Positions 50,469 to 60,251 of a stretch of DNA of 64,000 nucleotides are shown here, one piece after another. A program made the translations under genes and the position numbers. The DNA comes from Aestuariivita sp. (GTDB taxonomy: Bacteria > Pseudomonadota > Alphaproteobacteria > Rhodobacterales > Rhodobacteraceae). Every line of letters begins with the position of its first letter. The stretch's first letter is position 1. The notes beneath the pieces were generated by a model. That model was given only the letters and a program-made list of their open reading frames with translations, searched no databases and had not been told where the DNA came from. Location of the stretch: assembly GCF_021404545.1 (NCBI RefSeq), contig NZ_JAAWWD010000063.1, positions 40,664-104,663 of the forward strand, given 5' to 3'.

Positions 50469-51124
50469 GCCGCATCCTTCAGCCGATCTGGCACCCTTCG
50501 CCGAATTTCGGGCCGCGTCGTGATGGGGGAAGGCCCGCTTTCGTCATTCTCCACTATACGGCCATGGTGAGCGCCGAGGCCGCGTTGGAGAGGCTCTGCG
50601 ATCCGCAGGCCGAGGTTTCCGCACATTATCTGATCGCACGGGACGGGCGCCTTTGGCAGTTGGTGCGCGAGCAGGATCGCGCTTGGCATGCGGGGGTTGG
50701 ATCATGGTGCGGGTTTGCGGATCTCAACTCACGCTCGATCGGGGTGGAGCTGGACAACCGAGGGGGCGAACCCTTCGCCGAGCCCCAGATGACCGCGCTG
50801 GAAGGCTTGCTGACGGGCCTATTGGCGCGTTGGTCAATCGCACCGCGGGGTGTGATCGGGCATTCCGACATGGCGCCGGGGCGCAAACGGGATCCTGGCC
50901 CTCGGTTCGACTGGGCGCGGCTGGCGCGTGGAGGGCTGGCGCGCCCGACCCCTGTCGAGACAGCAGAGATCCACGAACCGCTTGAGACGTTGTTGGTCCG
51001 GGCGGGCTATTCGGGGCAGGCATCGGTCGAGGATCGGCTTGCCGCCTTTCGGTTGCGCCACCGCCCATGGGGACAGGGGGCGGCGTGTAAGGCCGATTAT
51101 GCGATTCTGCGGGGGCTGGGGTGA
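50465..51124 (+). CDS. N-acetylmuramoyl-L-alanine amidase (Amidase_2/AmiD family), non-ATG start
   Basis: In-frame extension upstream of ATG 50564 encodes IWHPSPNFGPRRDGGRPAFVILHYTAM, including the zinc-ligand His; GHSDMAPGRKRDPGPRFDW near C-terminus; CTG at 50465 overlaps upstream TGA. Confidence 0.8.
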   Translation: MSRILQPIWHPSPNFGPRRDGGRPAFVILHYTAMVSAEAALERLCDPQAEVSAHYLIARDGRLWQLVREQDRAWHAGVGSWCGFADLNSRSIGVELDNRGGEPFAEPQMTALEGLLTGLLARWSIAPRGVIGHSDMAPGRKRDPGPRFDWARLARGGLARPTPVETAEIHEPLETLLVRAGYSGQASVEDRLAAFRLRHRPWGQGAACKADYAILRGLG

Positions 51125-51209
51125 AAAGGTTTCGGCGAAACCGTTTTGTCGGCCCCTCCTGGCATCTGGCGGGCTTGACCGACGGGGCGTCGATGCGTAC
51201 GTGACATCC

Positions 51210-51613
51210 TGCGCGGAAGGTCGGATGGCCGCGGGGGGCGTGCCCTTCGAGGAAAGTCCGGACTCCCTAAAGCAACGGTGCCGGGTAACGCCCGGACGGG
51301 GCAACCCGATGGACAGCGCCACAGAAAAGAAACCGCCTGCCCATGGGCCGGTAAGGATGAAACGGTGGGGTAAGAGCCCACCGCGCGTCTGGCAACAGGC
51401 GCGGCACGGCAAGCCCCACCGGGAGCAATGCCAAATAGGACCCCCGCGCGGGCAGGTCGGCCCAGGCCGGTACCGCCGCTAGGCCCGCTTTAGCCGAGAG
51501 GGGTCGGGTCGGCAGCTTGAGATCCGCGGGCAACCGCGCGATCCAGAGGAATGGTCATCATCGGGCGGGTTCGCCCGCTCGACACAGAATCCGGCTTACA
51601 GGCCTTCCGCGCA
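51210..51613 (+). ncRNA. rnpB: RNase P RNA (bacterial class A)
   Basis: P1 helix TGCGCGGAAGG (51210-51220) / CCTTCCGCGCA (51603-51613); GAGGAAAGTCCGGACTCC; ACAGAAA; GGTAAGAGCCCACCGCG; AGAGGAATGGTCATC. Confidence 0.95.
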
Positions 51614-52009
51614 GCCTATCTGACCGGCCCAGAGCCCTGGGTCAGGCCGTCGTCGCCCCGCCGCGCTGAATTGACGGGGTGTTCGTCCGATGCCGCATGA
51701 TGCGGCGGGACGGGGCGTTCGATGGACCGCCGGTAAGAGATCCCTTTTGGGATAGGACAGAGCGGTGTGCGAAAGCCGGAGATCCTGTCACAGTCACAGC
51801 AAAGCTCCGGCGCTCGGCGGCGCAGATCGAATGGGGGCGGTCGCTGCTGGTTTGGCCCGATGTGCACGCTATGGCAGAGAAGGCGACTTTCCTCTCGCCG
51901 TGCCTGAAATCTGCGCTAAAATAAAATGTATCGGGCATATACTTTATATTGTACGTTCAATCCGACGCTATTGTGCGTCACATCGCTTTGCGCGAAGAGG
52001 GGGACCGCG

Positions 52010-52462
52010 ATGAAGGTCAGATTGCTGGAACGCCTGGTGCCACCGGGCCGGGACGAGGAAATCCTGGACGTTCTCGGTTTTGTCGCGCCGTCCTTTCTGG
52101 TGTCGATGATCCAGGCCACGTCGGATTGCGTAAAAATCCTGTCGGTGGATGGCCGTATTCTGTTTGTGAACCAGATCGGGCTGGATGAATTGATGGGCGG
52201 CTCTCTGGCCGAAGTGCGCGACACGGTCTGGAGCGCCTATTGGCCGGCCCCCACGCGCCCCGCGCTGGAGGAGGCGCTGGATCTCACGACCCAGGGCCGC
52301 CACATCTATTGCGAGCTGCCGCGCGAAACCGTCGACGGGCAGGACCGCCTTTGGGCCTTGAACATGACCCCGGTCTTTGGCGAGGATGGGCAGGTGGCCG
52401 CGATCATCATTCTGTCGCGCGATCTGACCGCAAACCGCAATTATGCGCCCTTGGGAGAGTGA
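52010..52462 (+). CDS. Single-domain PAS protein
   Basis: VSMIQATSDCVKILSVDGRILFVNQIGLDELMG...WALNMTPVFGEDGQVAAIIILSRDLT. Confidence 0.85.
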   Translation: MKVRLLERLVPPGRDEEILDVLGFVAPSFLVSMIQATSDCVKILSVDGRILFVNQIGLDELMGGSLAEVRDTVWSAYWPAPTRPALEEALDLTTQGRHIYCELPRETVDGQDRLWALNMTPVFGEDGQVAAIIILSRDLTANRNYAPLGE

Positions 52463-52583
52463 CGTTCACACCCGGGTCCGGGAAGGCACTAATCTGGCTT
52501 GACTCGGGCTCCGAGCCGGGTACAAGCAGGCGCTCAGAGAAATTCCCCAAAAGGCGCACCCTTTTGGATGCAGGAGAGACATC

Positions 52584-52751
52584 ATGGCGAAACCGACGAC
52601 GATCAAGATCCGTCTGAACTCGACCGCTGGCACCGGCCACTTTTATGTGACCAAGAAGAACGCACGTACCATGACCGAAAAGATGTCGGTACGGAAGTAC
52701 GATCCGGTGGCCCGCAAACATGTCGAGTACAAGGAAGGCAAGATCAAGTAA
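52584..52751 (+). CDS. rpmG: 50S ribosomal protein L33
   Basis: [55 protein letters not shown] (55 aa, below the ORF-track cutoff); AGGAGA RBS. Confidence 0.96.
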   Translation: MAKPTTIKIRLNSTAGTGHFYVTKKNARTMTEKMSVRKYDPVARKHVEYKEGKIK

Positions 52752-52776
52752 GCCGTTTCCAGATCGACAGAATTTG

Positions 52777-52807
52777 AAGGGGGTCACGTCATTGCGTGGC
52801 CCCCTTT
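52777..52807 (+). terminator. Intrinsic terminator after rpmG
   Basis: AAGGGGGTCACG-TCATTG-CGTGGCCCCCTTTT stem-loop with T-run. Confidence 0.88.
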
Positions 52808-52857
52808 TGCTTTGCACGGGGACGGTGATTGACAACCAAGAACGGAAGGGTCTGGAA

Positions 52858-53382
52858 ATGGTGGATAAGCTGATACCTGCCGCGGGTCCTGTCCGTCATG
52901 TCCGTGCGAGCACTCCTGCCGATCTTGCTGCGGTCGATGCGCTATTGGCGGGCAGCTATCCGCGTCTGCTCAAGCGGGACTATCCTCCATCGGTTTTGGT
53001 GACGGCCTTGCCCTTGATCAGCCGCGCACAGCCCGCGCTGCTTGGGTCGGGCACCTATTATGTGGCCGAAGATGCGCAGGGCGAGATTATCGGGGCAGGA
53101 GGCTGGTCTGTGGACCGCCAGCTGCGCCACCGTGGCCATATCCGCCATGTGGTGGCCGATCACCGCTTGCAGCGCCGTGGAATCGCGCGCCGCCTTGTGG
53201 GTCATGCGCTGCGAATCGCGTCAGCGGCGGGTCTGCGTGAGATGGAGTGCTGGGCCACCCTGACGGCCGTGCGCTTTTACGAGGCGATGGGCTTTGCCGG
53301 AGAGGGGCCGATGGAGGTTCCGCTGGCCCCTGGCATTACATTTCCGTGCATGCGGATGCGTCAGCGTCTGGAGCAGCCGTAG
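52858..53382 (+). CDS. GNAT family N-acetyltransferase
   Basis: HIRHVVADHRLQRRGIARRLVGHALRIASAAGLREMECWATLTAVRFYEAMGF. Confidence 0.92.
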   Translation: MVDKLIPAAGPVRHVRASTPADLAAVDALLAGSYPRLLKRDYPPSVLVTALPLISRAQPALLGSGTYYVAEDAQGEIIGAGGWSVDRQLRHRGHIRHVVADHRLQRRGIARRLVGHALRIASAAGLREMECWATLTAVRFYEAMGFAGEGPMEVPLAPGITFPCMRMRQRLEQP

Positions 53383-53481
53383 GATCATGGCATGGGAGGG
53401 GGGGTATCGGTCTGCGGGTGGGATCTTCCGCGCATGGACCATCCCGGTATGGCGTCAAGATCGCAGCATCGGCCCAAGAAA

Positions 53482-53507
53482 AAAGCCGACCCTTTCAGAT
53501 CGGCTTT
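53482..53507 (-). terminator. Intrinsic terminator for the Bax inhibitor-1 family gene
   Basis: Minus strand AAAGCCGA-loop-TCGGCTTTTTTC. Confidence 0.8.
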
Positions 53508-53534
53508 CTGCGTGTTTCATATGGCGCGCTATGC

Positions 53535-54272
53535 TTATTCTCGATTGCCGAAAAGCGACAGCAGCATCATGAACATGTTGATGAAGTTGATATAGAGGCT
53601 CAGCGCGCCCATGATCGCGGCTTTGCCCATCCATTCCTGATCGCCATGCGCGGCGTGCGCCAGATAGGTGTTTTTGATGTTTTGCGTGTCATAGGCGGTG
53701 AGGCCTGCAAAAATCAGCACACCCAGGACCGAGATCGCGAACATGATCGCGGGCGAGCCCAGGAAGATGTTGACGATCATCGCTATCACAAGACCGATCA
53801 CGCCCATGATCAAGAAGGACCCCCAGCCGGAGATGTCCTTTTTGGTGGTATAGCCCCAGAGCGACAGCCCCGCAAAGGCGATTGAGGTGATCAGAAAGAC
53901 CTGCGCGATCGACATGCCGGTGAAGGCCTGGAAAATCCACGCGATCGACAAGCCCATCACCGAGGCGAAGGCATAGAAGAAGAGTTGCGCGCCCGCAGCC
54001 GATAGACGGTTGATGGCGGCGCCAAAGGCGAACACCATGATCAGCGGGGCGAACATCAGGATCCAGCCCAGGATATTGGGCGAGCCCGTCACAGGGTTAT
54101 AGAAGACCGACAGCAGGGCAGGGCTCGTTCCAACGGCCCAGGCCACGGCAAAGGTCATCAGCATGCCTACGGACATCGTGCCGTAGACCTTATTCATATG
54201 TGCACGCAGCCCCTCATCAATCTGGGCAGCGCGCGCGCCAGCGGCAGTCCGGATTGTGTCGAATTCAGCCAT
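53535..54272 (-). CDS. Bax inhibitor-1/YccA family membrane protein
   Basis: 7-TM; HMNKVYGTMSVGMLMTFAVAW; LTAYDTQNIKNTYL. Confidence 0.93.
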   Translation of the reverse strand: MAEFDTIRTAAGARAAQIDEGLRAHMNKVYGTMSVGMLMTFAVAWAVGTSPALLSVFYNPVTGSPNILGWILMFAPLIMVFAFGAAINRLSAAGAQLFFYAFASVMGLSIAWIFQAFTGMSIAQVFLITSIAFAGLSLWGYTTKKDISGWGSFLIMGVIGLVIAMIVNIFLGSPAIMFAISVLGVLIFAGLTAYDTQNIKNTYLAHAAHGDQEWMGKAAIMGALSLYINFINMFMMLLSLFGNRE

Positions 54273-54440
54273 TCAAGGTCTCCATAATACGACGTTATAC
54301 ACACCGCCGGAGGATACCGGCGGCTCTCGTGCTAAATATCGGCAACGGAGTCACCTTTTTCAAGTATTTCCCTCAGGATTCTGCGGATAATTCGGCGCAA
54401 TCCGCCCGCGCGGGCGTGATTTGGGCGCGGGCGGTGTATC

Positions 54441-54650
54441 TCAGTTGCGCCAGGTGGCGGGCACATCCCAGATCGGGCGGCTGGCTTCTGCCTGCGCCTC
54501 GGACCGTGTCAGACCGATATCGGCCAATGCGCGGTCGTCCAGAACCTTGAGCTGTTGGCGCGAACGCCAGGCGGCCAGGACGGTCGACAAACCGATGCGG
54601 CGGCGGGCGGGGCGGCGGAAGGCGGCAGAGTGCGAGGCGGTATAGGTCAT
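54441..54650 (-). CDS. DUF1127 small protein
   Basis: WRSRQQLKVLDDRALADIGLTRSEAQAEASRPIWD. Confidence 0.9.
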   Translation of the reverse strand: MTYTASHSAAFRRPARRRIGLSTVLAAWRSRQQLKVLDDRALADIGLTRSEAQAEASRPIWDVPATWRN

Positions 54651-54778
54651 GGGGTGCGTCCTTTTCTGAGTTGTTGATGCGTGATCGCTCTTTCATCAAT
54701 TTCCTTGATCTATATGGCGCCCTGTGGTGTATTTTAAAAACGAATGTTTGTGAGGCCATCAATCAAGGTTTGTGATCA

Positions 54779-55660
54779 ATGCGAAATCTAGACATCACCA
54801 CGCTCAGATCCTTTGTCGCGGTCGCTGACAGCGGCGGCGTCACCCGGGCGGCGGGGTTCCTGCATCTGACGCAGTCGGCGGTCTCGATGCAGTTGAAACG
54901 GCTGGAGGAGAACCTCGGCATTCCGCTCTTGGATCGGACCGGTCGCGGCATCGCGCTGACAGCGGCGGGTGAGCAGCTTTTGGGCTATGCCCGCCGCATT
55001 CTAGAACTGAATGACGAAGCCTGGGGACGTCTGACGGCCAATGAATATGAAGGCGAGATCACGCTGGGCGTGCCGCATGACATCATTTACCCCTATGTGC
55101 CGCACATCCTCAGACGGTTTGCGATGGATTTTCCGCGCATGCAGGTGCGGCTGATCTCGGCGCCCACGCGCAAACTGCGCGAGATGTTCGGGCGCGGGCA
55201 ATGCGATGTGATCCTGACCACCGAAGAACAGGCCGGGCCCGGTGGCGAGGTGTTGGTGCGTCTGCCGCTGGTGTGGATTGGCGCGTTGGACGGGCAGGCC
55301 TGGAAACGTCACCCGTTGCCGGTGGCCTTTTGCTCCAACTGTATTTTCCGCACCGATGTGTTGCGGCGGCTGGAGGCGGCCCATCAACCCTGGGAGATGG
55401 CCGTGGAATCCGACCTCGACAATGCGGTGGAGGCGATGCTGAGCGCGGATCTGGCGATCTCGGCGGTCATTCAAGGGGTCTATCCGCGCCAGACCACGAC
55501 AATCGACCATGGCGGCGCGCTGCCGGATCCTGGAGAGACGCGGATCGTCCTTTACATGGAGCGGACCGAAAACCCGGTGGCCAATGCGTTGCGGGAGTTG
55601 ATCCGCACCACCTATCGGACCGGCTCGAAAACCGGGGACGAGGCGTTGTTGACCGCATAG
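54779..55660 (+). CDS. LysR family transcriptional regulator
   Basis: MRNLDITTLRSFVAVADSGGVTRAAGFLHLTQSAVSMQLKRLEENLGIPLLDRTGRGIALTAAG. Confidence 0.95.
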   Translation: MRNLDITTLRSFVAVADSGGVTRAAGFLHLTQSAVSMQLKRLEENLGIPLLDRTGRGIALTAAGEQLLGYARRILELNDEAWGRLTANEYEGEITLGVPHDIIYPYVPHILRRFAMDFPRMQVRLISAPTRKLREMFGRGQCDVILTTEEQAGPGGEVLVRLPLVWIGALDGQAWKRHPLPVAFCSNCIFRTDVLRRLEAAHQPWEMAVESDLDNAVEAMLSADLAISAVIQGVYPRQTTTIDHGGALPDPGETRIVLYMERTENPVANALRELIRTTYRTGSKTGDEALLTA

Positions 55661-55767
55661 CGCAACGCCGGGATATGGGCCGCTCGGGGTTTCGGCACGG
55701 CGCGCGTCCGCGGCGATTTCCGGTCGGAAAACACACAGGATTGCAGCCTGTTACGCCGGTAAGTTGA

Positions 55768-56727
55768 TCAAGGTACAATCACCACCTTACCGGTTGATTT
55801 GCGGCTGCGCAGCAGTTCCATGCCCTGCGCCACTTCGCTCAGCGGCAAGGTATGGCTGATATGGGGCTTCAGCTTGCCGTCCACATACCAGTCGGTGAGT
55901 GTTTTCAGGCTGGACAGGATGACCTCAGGCTTGAACCCCATATAGCCGCCCCAATAGAACCCCAGAACCGAGATGTTCTTGACCAGCAGGTGATTGGCCG
56001 GAATGGATGGTACATCGCCGCTTGCAAACCCGATGGTGAGGATGCGCGCCTCGGGGTTGCAGGCCCGGAATGCAGACTTGAATGCGTCTCCGCCCACCGG
56101 ATCATAGACCACGTCGGCGCCGCCTAGCGCCTTGATCGCGCCGCGCAGGTCTTCGATCTCGGCCTCAATCAGATGATCTGCGCCTGCGCGGCGCGCGATC
56201 TCCAGCTTGTCGGCGCCGCGGGCCACCGCGATCACGTTGGCGCCCATCAACTTGCCGATCTCAACGGCCGTCAGACCGACGCCACCGGCGGCTCCCAGCA
56301 CGACCAGCGTTTCGCCTTGCTTGAGCCGCGCGCGATACGCGAGCGCCACGTGGCTGGTGCCATAGGCAACCTGAAAGGCCGCCGCATGTTCAAAGCTCAT
56401 TTCATCGGGCAGGGTCGCGACCCGGCGTGCATCGAAGACCCCGTGTTGGGCCAGCCCGCCAGAGCCGCCGAAAACCGCGACACGGTCCCCGATCTCGATG
56501 CCCGAGACCGAATCCCCCACCGCGTCAACCTCGCCCGCAACCTCCATGCCAAGGGTGAACGGGGCGTCGGGCGTGTCCTGATAGGTACCCGATTGCATCA
56601 AAAGATCGGCAAAATTGAGACCGCAGGCACGGATCGTCAGACGCACCTCTGCGGGACCCGGTTCCGGCGTGGCGATCTCGGTCAGCGCCGGTGCATCCCC
56701 GACCTTGGCGATATGGTAAGCAAGCAT
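55768..56727 (-). CDS. NADPH:quinone oxidoreductase family (zinc-less MDR)
   Basis: MEVAGEVDAVGDSVSGIEIGDRVAVFG; LVVLGAAGGVGLTAVEIGKLMGANVIAVA. Confidence 0.93.
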   Translation of the reverse strand: MLAYHIAKVGDAPALTEIATPEPGPAEVRLTIRACGLNFADLLMQSGTYQDTPDAPFTLGMEVAGEVDAVGDSVSGIEIGDRVAVFGGSGGLAQHGVFDARRVATLPDEMSFEHAAAFQVAYGTSHVALAYRARLKQGETLVVLGAAGGVGLTAVEIGKLMGANVIAVARGADKLEIARRAGADHLIEAEIEDLRGAIKALGGADVVYDPVGGDAFKSAFRACNPEARILTIGFASGDVPSIPANHLLVKNISVLGFYWGGYMGFKPEVILSSLKTLTDWYVDGKLKPHISHTLPLSEVAQGMELLRSRKSTGKVVIVP

Positions 56728-57084
56728 GTTATTTTCCCTGTTTTCACCGCAATTAGCCGGATTTCGGGCTTGTATGTCAAACCGGGAAAGGCCGCCGTGA
56801 CGTCGCGAAACACGCGGCGCAAACGCAGATCCTTATGCGGCATCGCCGACGGCATCGACAGGCAATTGGCAATGATCCATTAACCATGTGCCCCGATTGC
56901 CCGTCGGCGGTGAATCATAAATGTTGTATTCAACTTGATAATTGGACTACTGTCCGGATGCGCTGCACAGGCTCTATTGGGGGCAGCTGTGGTGATAAAA
57001 GAGGTTTGATCAAGGTACAGTTTTACAGGCCGCAAAAAGCTCAGCTGTACGATCAGGTAGAGACGTCTGTGACGGAGGTAAAGA

Positions 57085-57459
57085 ATGGCTCACCCAGTTG
57101 ACGTGCACGTGGGAAAACGTGTCCGGCATCGCCGATGGTTGATTGGCATGACCCAGCAGCAGCTTGCCGAAAAGGTCGGCATCAAGTTCCAGCAGATCCA
57201 GAAGTATGAAACCGGTGCGAACCGGGTCAGCGCCTCGCGGCTTTGGGACATTGCGGATGCGCTGGACGTGACGGTCAGTTTCTTCTTTGAAGGGCTCGAT
57301 GAAGAGGCGACAGCGGGATCTCAGGGGCAGCCTGGGGTGCCGACCGATCTTTTGGGCGACAAGGAAGCACTGGATTTGGTGCGCTCCTATTACGCGATCC
57401 CCGAGAACCAGCGCAAACGCCTGTTCGAACTTGCACGCGTTCTCAGCGACGTGGCCTGA
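57085..57459 (+). CDS. XRE-family HTH transcriptional regulator
   Basis: VGKRVRHRRWLIGMTQQQLAEKVGIKFQQIQKYETGANRVSASRLWDIADALDV. Confidence 0.93.
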   Translation: MAHPVDVHVGKRVRHRRWLIGMTQQQLAEKVGIKFQQIQKYETGANRVSASRLWDIADALDVTVSFFFEGLDEEATAGSQGQPGVPTDLLGDKEALDLVRSYYAIPENQRKRLFELARVLSDVA

Positions 57460-57532
57460 CCCTGCGGCGCCAGCCAAGGGTCGCTGCTCTGGTCTCTTGC
57501 GCTGCTGACATGTCAGTGGCACAGGAGCGAGT

Positions 57533-58333
57533 ATGAGTGACAGACCTTTGTCGGATATTAACCTGGCCCATACGCTTGCCGATGCAGCGCGCACGGTCAT
57601 TTTGCCGTATTTTCGTGCAGCAACCCTCGTGTCTGACAACAAAGACAGCGCCGGGTTCGATCCGGTTACCGAAGCCGATCGCGCGGCCGAGGCCGCGATG
57701 CGGGATATTCTGGCCCGTCACCGTCCCGAGGATGGGATTTGGGGCGAGGAGTTTGGCCAGTCCCGCGGTCCTTCGGGGCGCAGTTGGGTTCTGGACCCGA
57801 TTGATGGGACACGCGGGTTCATCAGCGGCACGCCCACATGGGGTGTGTTGATCGCGCTCAGCTCCGATGGCGCGGCCCCGTCCTTGGGGATGATCGACCA
57901 ACCCTATATCGGAGAGCGGTTCTGGGGGGATGCCTCGGGCGCGTTCTTGCGCGGACCTCAGGGGTCGCGGCAGATCCGCGTGCGCGGCACCGGGGATCTG
58001 GGCGCGGCGACACTCTTTACCACCTTCCCCGAAGTGGGGCGGGACCGGGATCGCCAGGGGTTCGAGGCCGTGGCGGATAAGGTCAGGCTCGTGCGGTATG
58101 GCATGGATTGCTACGCCTATGCGCTGCTGGCGGCCGGTCAGGTCGATCTGGTGATCGAGGCCGGATTGCAGGCTTATGATATTCAAGGACCGATGGGCGT
58201 GGTCGAGGCGGCGGGCGGCATTGTGACCGATTGGGCCGGCGGTCCGGCGCAGGCCGGCGGTCAGGTCGTGGCGGCCGCCAATGCGGCGGTTCACGCGGCG
58301 GCGTTGGCCCTGTTGCGCCCGTTTGCGGACTGA
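57533..58333 (+). CDS. hisN: Inositol-monophosphatase family, histidinol-phosphatase-like
   Basis: DPVTEADRAAEAAMRDIL; GEEFG; WVLDPIDGTRGFISGTPTWGVLIAL. Confidence 0.85.
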   Translation: MSDRPLSDINLAHTLADAARTVILPYFRAATLVSDNKDSAGFDPVTEADRAAEAAMRDILARHRPEDGIWGEEFGQSRGPSGRSWVLDPIDGTRGFISGTPTWGVLIALSSDGAAPSLGMIDQPYIGERFWGDASGAFLRGPQGSRQIRVRGTGDLGAATLFTTFPEVGRDRDRQGFEAVADKVRLVRYGMDCYAYALLAAGQVDLVIEAGLQAYDIQGPMGVVEAAGGIVTDWAGGPAQAGGQVVAAANAAVHAAALALLRPFAD

Positions 58334-58457
58334 CTTGCCAGAGCGCGACCGGCGCCTCTAGACTGCGGGTGTCGGCGCGAGTCCTTCCTGTCGCGCGGAT
58401 CCGGGGATGCCCGGATGTCACACCGAAAAAGGGTCGTGTGCGAAAAAGGTGTGAGCC

Positions 58458-59801
58458 ATGCCCGATATTTTGATCCGAAACGCGCAGACCGTGCTGACCA
58501 TGGATGACCGGCGCCGAGAGTTGCGCGGTGTGGATATCCGGGTCTCGGACGGGCAGATCGCGGCTTTGGGCAAAGGCCTTGAGGTCGGCCAGGCCGAGGT
58601 CATCGATGCGCGCGGCCTGGTGGTGACACCCGGTTTGGTCAACACGCATCATCATCTGTATCAGACCCTGACCCGGGCGGTGCCAGGCGGTCAGGACGCG
58701 CTGCTCTTTGGTTGGTTGCAGACGCTCTATCCGATCTGGGCACGGTTCGGACCCCAGGAGATGTTTGTCTCGGCTCAGGTTGGGCTGGTGGAGCTGGCGC
58801 TCTCGGGATGTACGCTGAGCGCGGATCACCTCTATCTCTACCCAAATGGCGCGCGGCTGGAGGATACGATCGACGCGGCGCGCGAGGTGGGGCTCCGGTT
58901 TCATCCAACCCGCGGCGCCATGAGCATCGGAGAGAGCGATGGTGGGCTGCCCCCCGATGCGCTGGTAGAGCGGGAGGCCGACATTCTGGAGGATATGATC
59001 CGGGTGATCGATGCCTTTCACGACCCCTCGCACGGCGCGATGCTGCGCGTCGGTGTGGCGCCATGTTCGCCGTTTTCGGTCAGCCGGGACCTGATGCGCG
59101 ACGCGGCTCAGCTTGCGCGCGACAAGGGCGTGATGATGCACACTCATCTGGCCGAAAACGCCGAGGACATCGCCTATAGCCAGGCCCGGTTCGGCTGCCG
59201 CCCGGGTCAATACGCGCAGGATCTGGGCTGGGTCGGGGCGGATGTCTGGCATGCCCATTGTGTCCAGCTCGATCGGGCCGAGACCGAGTTGTTCGCGCGA
59301 ACCGGAACAGGGGTGGCGCATTGTCCATGCTCGAACTGTCGTCTGGGCAGTGGCATCGCGCCGGTGCGGGCAATGCGGGATGCGGGCGTGCCGGTCGGTC
59401 TGGGGGTGGACGGCTCGGCCAGCAATGACATGGGAAACATGATGGCAGAGGCGCGGCAGGCCATGCTGTTGCAGCGGGTGGCGCATGGCGCGACCGCGAT
59501 GAGCGCGCGTGAGGCGCTGGAGATTGCAACGCGCGGTGGGGCACAGGTGCTGGGGCGCGACGATTGCGGGCAGATTGCCGTGGGCAAGCGGGCAGACCTT
59601 GCGCTGTGGGATGTGTCGGGAGTTGAAACTGCGGGAAGCTGGGACCCTGCCGCGCTGCTGATGGCGGGACCTCAGAAGGTGTGTCACCTATTTGTCGAGG
59701 GGCGGCAGATCGTGCGCGATGGACAGGTGTTGACGGTCGATCTCCCAAAGCTGGTCGAGCGGCAAAACCGGTTGGCGGCGCGGCTGGCGGAGGAGGTGTA
59801 G
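58458..59801 (+). CDS. 8-oxoguanine deaminase-like amidohydrolase
   Basis: GLVNTHHHLYQTLTRAVPGGQDALLFGWLQTLYPIW; HTHLAEN; HCPCSNCRLGSGIAP; GVDGSASNDMGNM. Confidence 0.88.
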   Translation: MPDILIRNAQTVLTMDDRRRELRGVDIRVSDGQIAALGKGLEVGQAEVIDARGLVVTPGLVNTHHHLYQTLTRAVPGGQDALLFGWLQTLYPIWARFGPQEMFVSAQVGLVELALSGCTLSADHLYLYPNGARLEDTIDAAREVGLRFHPTRGAMSIGESDGGLPPDALVEREADILEDMIRVIDAFHDPSHGAMLRVGVAPCSPFSVSRDLMRDAAQLARDKGVMMHTHLAENAEDIAYSQARFGCRPGQYAQDLGWVGADVWHAHCVQLDRAETELFARTGTGVAHCPCSNCRLGSGIAPVRAMRDAGVPVGLGVDGSASNDMGNMMAEARQAMLLQRVAHGATAMSAREALEIATRGGAQVLGRDDCGQIAVGKRADLALWDVSGVETAGSWDPAALLMAGPQKVCHLFVEGRQIVRDGQVLTVDLPKLVERQNRLAARLAEEV

Positions 59802-59806
59802 GCACG

Positions 59807-60238
59807 ATGCGATCCTTGAGAAAACTGGCGGTCATGACGGCCATCCTGCTGGCCCCTGGCGCACTGGCCGATCCGGGCGTGCTTGCGGATGTCAATGCGC
59901 AGCGGAGCGAGGCAGGCCGCGCACCGCTGGTCTATTCCGAGAGGTTGGAACGGGTCGCCGAAGGGCACGCGCGGGATATAGCGCGGGCCGGGTTTTTCTC
60001 TCACATCGGCAGCGACGGCAGCACATTGGCGGAGCGGGCCAGAGACAAGGGCTACGGGTTTTGTTTCATTGCCGAGAATATAGCGAAGGGTCAGCGCAGC
60101 GGAGCGGAAGCGATGGCGGGGTGGACAGCCTCGGACGGGCATCGGCGCAACATGCTGGACCGGCGGGCGACCGAGATGGGATTGGCCCGCGCCGATGGGG
60201 CGCTTTGGGTGATGGTGCTGGGGCGTCCAGGGTGTTGA
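59807..60238 (+). CDS. Secreted CAP (SCP) domain protein
   Basis: Signal peptide; LADVNAQRSEAGRAPLVYSERLERVAEGHARDIARAGFFSHIGSDGSTLAERARDKGY...WTASDGHRRNMLDRRATEMGLA. Confidence 0.92.
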   Translation: MRSLRKLAVMTAILLAPGALADPGVLADVNAQRSEAGRAPLVYSERLERVAEGHARDIARAGFFSHIGSDGSTLAERARDKGYGFCFIAENIAKGQRSGAEAMAGWTASDGHRRNMLDRRATEMGLARADGALWVMVLGRPGC

Positions 60239-60251
60239 ACATGGGCCCGAT

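Noticed and set aside
51679-51924. 81-aa ORF between rnpB and the PAS gene
   Set aside because: No clear RBS, domain or signal; an overlapping antisense ORF is equally plausible, so coding is not supported.
58083-59687. 534-aa minus-strand ORF
   Set aside because: Antisense to hisN and the 8-oxoguanine deaminase gene; no domain.
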